A stretch of DNA of 64,000 nucleotides from Chitinophagaceae bacterium (GTDB taxonomy: Bacteria > Bacteroidota > Bacteroidia > Chitinophagales > Chitinophagaceae), in contig JAFKGQ010000013.1 in NCBI GenBank assembly GCA_017307755.1, forward strand, positions 1 through 64,000, in the 5' to 3' direction. The position numbers were made by a program, and so were the translations under genes. Below the pieces are notes generated by a model that was not told where the DNA came from, searched no databases, and was given only the letters and a program-made list of their open reading frames with translations. Positions 42,476 through 50,378 of this stretch are shown here, piece by piece; within the stretch, counting starts at the first letter, position 1; the number at the start of each line of letters is the position of its first letter.

Positions 42476-43957
42476 TTAGTCGCTCAACCCTCTTAGTATC
42501 TCAACGCTTTTTATCAACTCTTCCTGTGAAGAGGAGGCGAAACCAAGCCTGATCGAATTAGTGTTGTAGCCCGGGTATTGGTGCAGTTTCCCATCAGAAA
42601 TGGATAGCCCTTTCGTGCGGGCCAATTGGGCTATTCTTTCGACACTGATCGATCTGCGGAATGTGGTCCAAACCGCCAGACCTCCTTCCGGAATGGTGAA
42701 ATGGATCGTATCTTTCAATTCCCGCGTCAGTAATTCACAGAATAGATTACGCCGTTGTCCATAGATAGCCATCGTTTTCCTCAGGTATCTTTGGAAAGTC
42801 CCGTCAATTAATAAGTCGGCCATCGCATTATCCAGCATGTGATCTCCCTGACGGTCCAATAGAACTCGGACACCGGCCAGGTGTTGTATGACATTCTCCG
42901 CGGCGACCAGGTATCCTATCCTAAAAGCCGGGGAAAAACTTTTGCTGAATGAGCCGCAGTATATGACCATACCGTTCTCATCAGCGCTGGCCAGCGGCAA
43001 TAACGGTCGGTTCTTATAGTGAAAATCATAATCGTAATCATCTTCGAATATGATAAATCCGTATTCGTTGGCAAGTTGTAACAATTCCAACCTCCGGTCG
43101 ATGCGTAAAGCCGTAGTAGTGGGGTAATGATGGTGTGATGTCACATATACCATTCTTACTTTTTGTCTTTTACATATCTTTTTTAGCTCGTCCACCACCA
43201 ATCCGTGCTCGTCCACCCGTATGCCGATGTGTTTAGCTCCGGCGTGAGCAAAATTATTCTCTGCCCTTTTCCATCCCGGAATACCTGAAACAACGACATC
43301 GCCCTGGCTGATCAGCGTGTTACAGACCAGGTTCATACCCATTAAAGTGCCTCTGACAGACAAAATGTTTTTCGCGGTTGTTTTTAACGCCCTTGTTTCA
43401 TTAAGGTAAGTTGAGAGCGCTTCCCTATAGTATAGGGGGCCGGCCGGGTTTCCGTAACTGCCGAATTTGCTGTACAGTCCACTTCTTGTCAACTGGGTGC
43501 GGTATGCACGATAAAACTCTTTCAGCGGCGCAAGCCTGGGATCAGGATACCCGTCATCCAGGTGAAGTTCTGTGACGGGAATGTCGGAAATAATATCGGG
43601 GTGTTCTACAGACGGCACTATAAATCCAGCCCTTTTTATGGAGGCCGCCACCGACTTTCCGCTTAATGCTTTGGGCCGGCGGTCTGTTATATGGGAAGTT
43701 ATAAATGTCCCCCGGCCAACAAAACTTTCCAGCCAACCTTGTGTTTGCAACTCTTCATAAGCCCTGGAAACCGTCAGCCTATTGATACCCAACAACGACG
43801 CAACATCCCTCGAACCCGGCAGCTTTTGCCCGGAACGCAATTTTCCGCCCCTGATCAGGGATAAAACAGCGTCTGCAAGCTGGAGATAAACAGCTCTTCC
43901 GGACCCATGATCCAGGGAAATATTTTCAAAATAGTGCGACAAAATTGGACTACCCAT
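42476..43957 (-). CDS. MocR/PdxR-type transcriptional regulator (GntR HTH + aminotransferase fold)
   Basis: The 493-residue protein has an N-terminal GntR winged helix (about 15-85: L-R-S-G-Q-K-L-P-G-S-R-D-V-A-S-L-L-G-I-N-R-L-T-V) joined to a fold-type I aminotransferase domain. The PLP lysine is in Y-C-G-S-F-S-K-S-F-S-P, and the D-D-Y-D-Y-D stretch and S-H-H-H-Y-P-T-T-T-A precede it. MocR proteins use PLP or an amino-acid adduct as effector and often control a divergent gene, here the MFS exporter. The start is the ATG at 43957; the frame is open to 44095, but the HTH alignment begins at M-G-S-P-I-L. Confidence 0.9.
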   Translation of the reverse strand: MGSPILSHYFENISLDHGSGRAVYLQLADAVLSLIRGGKLRSGQKLPGSRDVASLLGINRLTVSRAYEELQTQGWLESFVGRGTFITSHITDRRPKALSGKSVAASIKRAGFIVPSVEHPDIISDIPVTELHLDDGYPDPRLAPLKEFYRAYRTQLTRSGLYSKFGSYGNPAGPLYYREALSTYLNETRALKTTAKNILSVRGTLMGMNLVCNTLISQGDVVVSGIPGWKRAENNFAHAGAKHIGIRVDEHGLVVDELKKICKRQKVRMVYVTSHHHYPTTTALRIDRRLELLQLANEYGFIIFEDDYDYDFHYKNRPLLPLASADENGMVIYCGSFSKSFSPAFRIGYLVAAENVIQHLAGVRVLLDRQGDHMLDNAMADLLIDGTFQRYLRKTMAIYGQRRNLFCELLTRELKDTIHFTIPEGGLAVWTTFRRSISVERIAQLARTKGLSISDGKLHQYPGYNTNSIRLGFASSSQEELIKSVEILRGLSD

Positions 43958-43971
43958 TATCTTAAAATTGG
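43941..43971. promoter_or_regulatory. Direct-repeat operator candidate between mocR and MFS genes
   Basis: AAAATTGG occurs at 43941-43948 and again at 43964-43971, 23 bp apart, about two helical turns, at the start of the regulator gene. MocR/PdxR regulators bind direct repeats in the shared divergent promoter region. The motif is AT-rich, so chance is possible. Confidence 0.3.
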
Positions 43972-44036
43972 CATATAAAGATACTCCATTGTTGAAATAC
44001 CTTTGAGTCTGTACAGGAAATAAAATAATTGAAAAG

Positions 44037-45254
44037 GTGTTAAAAAAAGATAACGAACGGATTTGTACTTTTTTGGCTTTTGGCTTGATCCCCATCTCTG
44101 GTTTTTCAATAGATGTCTACATACCATCTTTCCCGGATATGGTGTCGGACCTGCATGTAAGCGCAGCCGATATAAAATTAACCATGACAATATTTCTCAT
44201 CAGCTATGGAATTGGACAACTGTTGCTTGGCCGTCTGGTGGATAGCTATGGGCGCTACCAGATCAATTTGGTTTCTTTGTCTGTATTCATCCTCTGTAAT
44301 GTTGGGATCATTCTCACCAGCCGTATCGATCTCATTTTGTTAATGCGATCCATACAGGGGTTGGCAATTGCCTTAATAATGGTGTCCAGGCGTGCATTTT
44401 TTATCGATGTCTACGCCGGGGAGAAAAGGAAGTACTACACCAGTCTATTGACTGTTGTTTGGTCGACAGCCCCTATAATCGCACCCTTTGCCGGCGGTTA
44501 TCTTCAGAGCGGACTTGGCTGGCGGGCAAACTTTTATTTTTTAGCCATCTACGCCTTCGTCATGCTGGTATTGGAGCTCATATACGGCGGAGAAACCATT
44601 CTTACAAAGCAGCCGTTCCATCCAAAGGCGATTCTGAGGACTTATGGTGAATTGTTAAAAGCATATGATTTCAGTATTGGTATCCTGGTCCTGGGTCTAA
44701 GCTATGCGATGGTGATGGTATTTGGGATGGCTATCCCTTTTATCGTGGAACACGGTTTTAACCTGTCCCCTGTGGTAACAGGCTATTGTGCGCTTATTTC
44801 CGGGGGAGCGATATTTGCCGGCGGATTATTTGCAAAACAAGTCATTAACCGCCCCCTGGAAAGAAAACTGAGAATAGCCAACCTGGTCCAGATCATCACC
44901 GCAATAGCTATGTTTATGACAGGCGCTATATATTACAATCTGTATACGATCATAATTTTTGTTGTGATCATCCATTTTTTCCAGGGTTTTACCTACAACA
45001 CGTATTTTACCTATGCCGTAAATCGCTTTCCGGCGTATGCAGCAACCGCAAGCGGTGTTGTCAGCGGGGCGTCATATGTGGTGTTTTCAATAGTAAGTTA
45101 TCTGATCGCCGGTACGCTTCGGATAAGTGATCAAAAAACGCTTTCACTCAGCTATATTGTGATATTGGCGTGTATCATTCCCATTTTAGCGCTGGTCAAT
45201 AAAGCACTGTCAACAAGCGGGCGTTCAACCAGGCTGCGCAAATATCCGGACTGA
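44037..45254 (+). CDS. Bcr/CflA-like MFS drug exporter
   Basis: The 405-residue protein has 12 membrane segments. The Bcr/CflA pattern is visible: D-V-Y-I-P-S-F-P-D-M in the first loop, G-Q-L-L-L-G-R-L-V-D-S-Y-G-R-Y (MFS motif A) after helix 2, L-L-M-R-S-I-Q-G-L-A in helix 4, and A-P-I-I-A-P-F-A-G-G-Y-L in helix 5 (motif C, antiporter type). Members export small drugs or metabolites with protons. Translation starts at GTG 44037; no ATG lies near and the first helix follows directly. It is divergent from the MocR regulator, which is its probable controller, and stops 1 bp from a convergent hydrolase gene. Confidence 0.88.
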   Translation: MLKKDNERICTFLAFGLIPISGFSIDVYIPSFPDMVSDLHVSAADIKLTMTIFLISYGIGQLLLGRLVDSYGRYQINLVSLSVFILCNVGIILTSRIDLILLMRSIQGLAIALIMVSRRAFFIDVYAGEKRKYYTSLLTVVWSTAPIIAPFAGGYLQSGLGWRANFYFLAIYAFVMLVLELIYGGETILTKQPFHPKAILRTYGELLKAYDFSIGILVLGLSYAMVMVFGMAIPFIVEHGFNLSPVVTGYCALISGGAIFAGGLFAKQVINRPLERKLRIANLVQIITAIAMFMTGAIYYNLYTIIIFVVIIHFFQGFTYNTYFTYAVNRFPAYAATASGVVSGASYVVFSIVSYLIAGTLRISDQKTLSLSYIVILACIIPILALVNKALSTSGRSTRLRKYPD

Positions 45255-45255
45255 C

Positions 45256-46077
45256 CTATCCTTTGATAAACGCTAACAAATCCCTGTTGATGGTCGCAGC
45301 CTCTGTTGTCGGCATGCCATGCGGAAAGCCGGGATAAGAGATCAGCTTCCCGTGCTTTAATAGCTTAACAGCTTTGACCGCTGTAAGAGCGAACGGGACG
45401 ATCTGATCATCTTCCCCATGCATCACAAGAACAGGAATATCCACGCTCTTCAGATCTTCGGTAAAGTCTGTTTCCGAAAAAGCTTTAATACAATCATAAT
45501 GAGCTGTTATGGAACCCATCATGCCCTGACGCCACCAATTATCACGAACGCCCTGCGATATTTTAGCGCCCTCCCGGTTATATCCAAAAAAGGGGATGGT
45601 GAAGTCCTGAAAGAACTGCTGGCGGTTAGTGGCAGTGCTCAGGCGTATGTCATCAAACACGGATAAAGGCACGCCGTCCGGGTTACGTTCGTTTTTCACC
45701 ATGATAGGCGTTACCGCGCTTATCAGGACCGCTTTTGCCACGCGTCCTTTGCCATATTTGGCAGCATAACGGATCACTTCCCCACCGCCTGTCGAGTGGC
45801 CGATGTGGATCGCGTTCTTTAGATCGAGGGCCTCGGTAAGTGCGGCGACGTCTGAAGCAAAGGTGTCCATGTCCTGACCTATCGCCGTCTGGCTGGACCT
45901 GCCATGTCCTCTGCGATCATGAGCGATGACCCTGTAGCCCTGGTGAAGGAAATAGATCATCTGGGCATCCCAGTCATCGCCGGACAACGGCCAGCCATGA
46001 TGAAAGACAAGTGGTTGGCCTGTTCCCCAGTCTTTATAGTAGATCTCTGTTCCGTCTTTTACTGTGATCTTGTTCAT
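45256..46077 (-). CDS. Alpha/beta hydrolase, cofactor-free haloperoxidase-like
   Basis: This 273-residue cytoplasmic enzyme has the complete triad: Ser in G-H-S-T-G-G-G (about residue 99), Asp in H-G-E-D-D-Q-I-V-P (about 222-224) and His in F-P-H-G-M near 250. The oxyanion region H-H-G-W-P-L-S-G-D-D-W and D-R-R-G-H-G-R-S are typical of non-haem chloroperoxidase/arylesterase types. The family shows esterase and perhydrolase activity; physiological substrates are rarely known. Part of this gene (45399-45472) is duplicated at 42395-42468. It is the third of three hydrolase genes in a row on this strand. Confidence 0.9.
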   Translation of the reverse strand: MNKITVKDGTEIYYKDWGTGQPLVFHHGWPLSGDDWDAQMIYFLHQGYRVIAHDRRGHGRSSQTAIGQDMDTFASDVAALTEALDLKNAIHIGHSTGGGEVIRYAAKYGKGRVAKAVLISAVTPIMVKNERNPDGVPLSVFDDIRLSTATNRQQFFQDFTIPFFGYNREGAKISQGVRDNWWRQGMMGSITAHYDCIKAFSETDFTEDLKSVDIPVLVMHGEDDQIVPFALTAVKAVKLLKHGKLISYPGFPHGMPTTEAATINRDLLAFIKG

Positions 46078-46107
46078 ATTTTAGGATTTAATTGATGATT
46101 AAGAACG

Positions 46108-47085
46108 TTACTTCCCCGTAAAAAAATCCACCAGATCTTTTTGAACCTGAGCCGTATTCTCCTGGACAACCCAATGCCCTGAACCTTTTATATTGGCCCC
46201 GGAAACATGATCCGCCACCAGTTTGCAATGGTCTACCAGAAAAGCAGCGCCAAAGTACTCACCTCCCAGGGCCAGCAAGGGCATGGGTAGCTTTTTCTTC
46301 ATAAAGGCAACATTGTCTATCGCATCCTGGTTAAATGCAGCAAACCAATGGAATGCTCCATAAGTAGCTCCCCGGACGGAGTAGGCCCGGACAAATTCAT
46401 TGGTCTCATCTGCGGTAAAAGCATTATGTACGTGGCCGACCACTGGCCAGAAATTGGTGAGAAACAGCTTTTCCTTGCCGGCTACCAATTCACTGGAGGC
46501 AGGGAAGGCAAAAAAACCAAACCACCAGGCAGAATTTTTTACCTGGGTCCACACCGGCTCGATACCCGGTAATAAAGCATCCATTAATGCCAGCTTCTTC
46601 ACTTCGCCCGGGAATTGTGCGGCATAAGCATAAGCTACCATCAATCCTATGTCATGACCGGCGACACTGGCAGATTGGAATCCCAGCGATCTTACCAATT
46701 CATGTATGTCTTTTGCCATGGTCTTTTTATCATAGCCGCTATCCGGCTTATCGCTTTCTCCCACACCCCGCAGATCCGGGGCGATAACGGTAAAATGCTT
46801 GGAAAATTCAGGCAGCAGGCGATTCCACATATACCAGTTTTGACCAAAGCCATGTATCAGCACCAGCGGCTCTCCGGATCCGCCAATCACATAGTGGATG
46901 TTCACACCGTTCACTTTGGCAGTCATATGTTTAAAATTTGCAGGGGGGGAGGCGGGTGGAACAGCCGGGTCGCTACTGGCCGCCGTCGCAGTGTCGGATG
47001 ATGTTTTTGAACTGGCCTGGTCGTTTGTGCATGCAGCAAACAGCATGAGCATAAAAATAATGCTTAATAATTGTTTACGTATCAT
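46108..47085 (-). CDS. Lipoprotein alpha/beta hydrolase, epoxide hydrolase-like
   Basis: The 325-residue protein carries a lipoprotein signal (F-A-A-C, Cys19) and a Ser/Ala/Pro linker to about residue 50. The hydrolase domain has oxyanion motif H-G-F-G-Q-N-W-Y-M-W, G-V-G-E-S-D-K-P, a nucleophile elbow with Asp rather than Ser (G-H-D-I-G), and His in G-S-G-H-W-V-V-Q-E-N. An Asp nucleophile is the mark of epoxide hydrolases and haloalkane or fluoroacetate dehalogenases, so hydrolysis through an ester intermediate is expected. It is probably tethered in the periplasm or outer membrane. Confidence 0.88.
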   Translation of the reverse strand: MIRKQLLSIIFMLMLFAACTNDQASSKTSSDTATAASSDPAVPPASPPANFKHMTAKVNGVNIHYVIGGSGEPLVLIHGFGQNWYMWNRLLPEFSKHFTVIAPDLRGVGESDKPDSGYDKKTMAKDIHELVRSLGFQSASVAGHDIGLMVAYAYAAQFPGEVKKLALMDALLPGIEPVWTQVKNSAWWFGFFAFPASSELVAGKEKLFLTNFWPVVGHVHNAFTADETNEFVRAYSVRGATYGAFHWFAAFNQDAIDNVAFMKKKLPMPLLALGGEYFGAAFLVDHCKLVADHVSGANIKGSGHWVVQENTAQVQKDLVDFFTGK

Positions 47086-47118
47086 ATTATCATTTTTTTA
47101 TTATAAAATGTGGATTAC

Positions 47119-47895
47119 TTATTGAAGCTTGCTGAGCCATTCCAGTATATAGTCAGCATCCTCCCTCCATGTAGGCTGCCCCAAAACAAAATGATTCCTT
47201 CCTTCAAATACTTTATAGTCGGTGATCGAATTGTTTTTTCTGTATTTTTTATAATTTGCATAGTTAAGGGAAGCCGGTATGGTATTGTCAGCGGTTCCCG
47301 AGGTCAATAATAAAGAAGCACGCGGGCTGGAGAATTTAACTTTCGCAGCCCGGGTAATGGTATCTCTGACGATCAATTTGGATTCCGGTATGGCGTATTT
47401 GTAATACGATCCCTTCTGTGCATCATAGTCCATGCCATTGGTAAATGCGTACTTCCATTGTTCAAAAGACATCAGGAAAGATCTTCTGGCGGAAGTGAAA
47501 AAGCCAAGCGGTCCCCATCCGGCCTTTAAAAAGGAAAGTTTAAAGGTAAAAACGCCCTGCGGGGGCACCGAATGGATGGCAACTCCGGAAGATCCCACCC
47601 CTCTTTGTAACAAGATCTGAACGATCAGACCGCCGATGGAATGGCCGATGAGGACAGGTTTTTCCGGTAGTTGCCGAATAATTTTCTCATAATGATCCGT
47701 CAACAGGGCAAGCCTGTTGGAGGCGATCTCTGCGTTTGGATGACTGTTGCGCAGGATCTCCGGTGAAGCGTCTTTGTGCGGCCAGGGCGGCGCGATTGTT
47801 TTGAAACCTTTCTGTTCAAAATACGTCCTCCACTCATTCCAACAGCTGTGATGGATAAACGCCCCTGTTATAAAGACTACTGTTGCCGGTTGCAT
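47119..47895 (-). CDS. Alpha/beta hydrolase (AB_hydrolase_6 type)
   Basis: This 258-residue enzyme has a Ser nucleophile in L-I-G-H-S-I-G-G (about residue 96), oxyanion-type loop F-I-T-G-A-F-I-H-H-S-C-W at the N-terminus, acid in S-G-T-A-D-N-T-I-P, and His in E-G-R-N-H-F-V-L. The frame is open to 47994, but the extra 33 residues are hydrophobic and lie upstream of the conserved first strand, so the ATG at 47895 is preferred; a membrane-anchored form starting at 47994 cannot be excluded. It stands 33 bp before the lipoprotein hydrolase gene and is the first of the three. Confidence 0.82.
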   Translation of the reverse strand: MQPATVVFITGAFIHHSCWNEWRTYFEQKGFKTIAPPWPHKDASPEILRNSHPNAEIASNRLALLTDHYEKIIRQLPEKPVLIGHSIGGLIVQILLQRGVGSSGVAIHSVPPQGVFTFKLSFLKAGWGPLGFFTSARRSFLMSFEQWKYAFTNGMDYDAQKGSYYKYAIPESKLIVRDTITRAAKVKFSSPRASLLLTSGTADNTIPASLNYANYKKYRKNNSITDYKVFEGRNHFVLGQPTWREDADYILEWLSKLQ

Positions 47896-48119
47896 ATTGC
47901 TCAATTTTATAGACGATAACAAGGCCAATAAGAATGCCACCAAATCAATATATTGGAAAACAAAGAAATACAAATAAATAAAAACAGACGCCACCGCAAC
48001 TATTGGCGGTTTGGATGGCGATACCGCAAAAGACTGTGGTCAATAAATCGTATATTTATTTGCATCGCAGCATACATCCGGAACGGCCCGATTTGTGAGC
48101 ATTCACCAAAAACTAACTT

Positions 48120-50378
48120 ATGCGTGTGGGCTTTATACTTTTCCTGATTGTAGCCGGGTTATTTTTCACGGTATCCGGACAGCAGCCGGCGGCAAACAGT
48201 CCGGATATGTTGACCGTAGGACGGCTGCTTGACCTTAGCTATGACTATTACAAAAACCGTTCAGATCAGGCGGGTCTGGATAGTGCGATGCTTTTTGCAA
48301 AAAAGGCGGAAACCATCTGCACCCGATTGAACTATATAAAGGGCATAGCGAATTGCTATATTGCCGAGTCCAGGGTCTTTAGTAAAACACATCAGAGGGA
48401 AATAGGAAAAGATTATGTGCATCGCGCAATCCGTCTATTTACGGATCTCAGATTGCTGACCGATCTTGGTTATGCTTACTGGGAGCTTGCAGGATACTAT
48501 GACTTATCTGAAAGCCAGTTCTCCGATAAGTTCGGCTATATACAGCAAGCTGTGAATGCATTTCACCTGGCAGGTAATGTAAAAAAAGAAGCAGACGCCT
48601 TGAAGGAACTCGCAGACGTACGACAGATGAGAGGAGACTACCTGCAATCTTTGAGTGAGCTAAAACAATCCTTAAAACTATACCAATCCATAAATGAACC
48701 TCAATTGGAGGGGATATATGATCTGGTGGGGGACGTTTCCTGTTCGCTGGGCAACCTGAATGATGCGCTGCGATACGGTCTTCTGGCTGTACAGACGGCT
48801 GAAAGGCTAAAGGATACCAGTCTTGAACTATGCACCATCTACAATCATCTTGGTAGTACTTACTATTATCTACATGACCACAGGAGCTCGGCGACATACT
48901 TTGCAAAAGCTCTTTCCATAGCGGAAAAGTACGGGTCCTATAACGATATTTACATTATATCTTATAACTATGGGAACAACCTGATCCGTATGCAGAAGCC
49001 CGCTGAATGCAACCGGCATTTGTATAGGATCCTAAAAAAATACCCCGGGATAGATTCCACCGAGCTGATCAATTATACCTGTAGCTTTCTGCAGAACTAT
49101 ACGCTGCTAAGGCAATTTCCACAGGCTGAGAAATATTTCAATCAATTGCTTTCTCTCGCCAAAGACAGGCGGTTAACAAATGAAACGCTGCCAAATGTAT
49201 ATGTAGCAATCATAAAGTACTTGCTGGCAAGCGGTCAAAACAAAAAAGCACGCTATTATCTGAAAGAAGAAGAAAGTTATTCAGCAAAAAACTCCAATTT
49301 AATACAATTGGCCGAAAATCAGCTGACATGGACGGATCTTGATTCCGCCGTCGGGAATTACCGATCTGCCTTCTGGCATTTCCGCAACTATGCCCTCCTA
49401 AAAGACTCGATCATCGGACAGGAAAAGACAAAATACATAGCACAGCTGAATGTGCAATATGAGACAAGTAAGAAAGATCAGGACATCCTGCTAAAGGAGA
49501 AAAACATTGAATTGCTGAACCAAAGATCCAAACTGCAGAATGTCGAGCTGGCAAAAGCAAATCAAACTCGCAACGGAGCATTGGCCGCGGGGGTATTATT
49601 GCTTGTCATCGTCGGTTTACTGATCAATAATTCACAGGTAAAGCAGCGTGCCAACCGTAAATTGCAGGATCAACAAAAGGAAATTGAAAAGAAGAATATC
49701 TCCCTTGAGCATTTGGTCGAAGAAAAGGAATGGCTGGTTAAAGAAATACATCATCGGGTAAAAAATAATTTTCATATGGTGATCGCGCTCCTGGGAACAC
49801 AATCCGGATATTTAAAAACGGAGGAGGCCATACAGGCCATTGCGGACAGCCAAAATCGTATCCAGGCTATGTCCATTGTCCATCAAAAACTGTATCAGTC
49901 GGACAACCTCTCTGCTATTAATATGGCGAACTACATCCATGATCTGATCCATTATTTACGGGATACGTTGGATATTGTTCAGGCAATTCAGCTCAGAGTG
50001 GATGTTGATCCTGTCGAATTGGATCTTACTCATTGCATTCCGCTTGGGTTGATCATTAACGAGGCCGTTACCAATTCGATCAAATATGCATTTATAAATG
50101 GTAGGGAAGGTGTAATAGAGATCTCTTTCAAACGGGTGTCTCCGGATGGCCTTGTGCTAAAGATCAGGGATAATGGCATCGGGTTGCCGGGAAATCTCGA
50201 CATCCGCAAACTTAATTCGATGGGCCTGAAGCTAATAAAAGGCTTGAGCGACGATATTGACGCAAAGCTGAGTATCAATAGCTTCGGGGGTACGGAAATT
50301 GTCATCGGATTTAGTTATGAAAATATAATTTCGTCCCATTTTAACATCCATGGATCCCGGTTAATTACTGAAATATGA
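48120..50378 (+). CDS. TPR-containing membrane histidine kinase (HisKA_2/HWE type)
   Basis: The 752-residue sensor begins with a signal peptide and a periplasmic region of TPR-like helices (about 40-430). One membrane segment lies at about 483-503 (A-L-A-A-G-V-L-L-L-V-I-V-G-L), followed by a short coiled coil. The kinase core begins with E-I-H-H-R-V-K-N-N-F-H-M-V (histidines 544/545), the HisKA_2/HWE dimerisation motif. The HATPase has N-E-A-V-T-N-S-I-K-Y-A-F, R-D-N-G-I-G-L and G-T-E-I-V-I-G-F. It overlaps the response-regulator gene by 4 bp, so the two are a cognate pair. The stimulus may be a peptide or protein bound by the TPRs. Confidence 0.9.
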   Translation: MRVGFILFLIVAGLFFTVSGQQPAANSPDMLTVGRLLDLSYDYYKNRSDQAGLDSAMLFAKKAETICTRLNYIKGIANCYIAESRVFSKTHQREIGKDYVHRAIRLFTDLRLLTDLGYAYWELAGYYDLSESQFSDKFGYIQQAVNAFHLAGNVKKEADALKELADVRQMRGDYLQSLSELKQSLKLYQSINEPQLEGIYDLVGDVSCSLGNLNDALRYGLLAVQTAERLKDTSLELCTIYNHLGSTYYYLHDHRSSATYFAKALSIAEKYGSYNDIYIISYNYGNNLIRMQKPAECNRHLYRILKKYPGIDSTELINYTCSFLQNYTLLRQFPQAEKYFNQLLSLAKDRRLTNETLPNVYVAIIKYLLASGQNKKARYYLKEEESYSAKNSNLIQLAENQLTWTDLDSAVGNYRSAFWHFRNYALLKDSIIGQEKTKYIAQLNVQYETSKKDQDILLKEKNIELLNQRSKLQNVELAKANQTRNGALAAGVLLLVIVGLLINNSQVKQRANRKLQDQQKEIEKKNISLEHLVEEKEWLVKEIHHRVKNNFHMVIALLGTQSGYLKTEEAIQAIADSQNRIQAMSIVHQKLYQSDNLSAINMANYIHDLIHYLRDTLDIVQAIQLRVDVDPVELDLTHCIPLGLIINEAVTNSIKYAFINGREGVIEISFKRVSPDGLVLKIRDNGIGLPGNLDIRKLNSMGLKLIKGLSDDIDAKLSINSFGGTEIVIGFSYENIISSHFNIHGSRLITEI

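Noticed and set aside
42156..42479. 107-residue frame between the sigma and MocR genes
   Set aside because: Its last part is the antisense reading of the duplicated hydrolase fragment; there is no sign of a functional gene.
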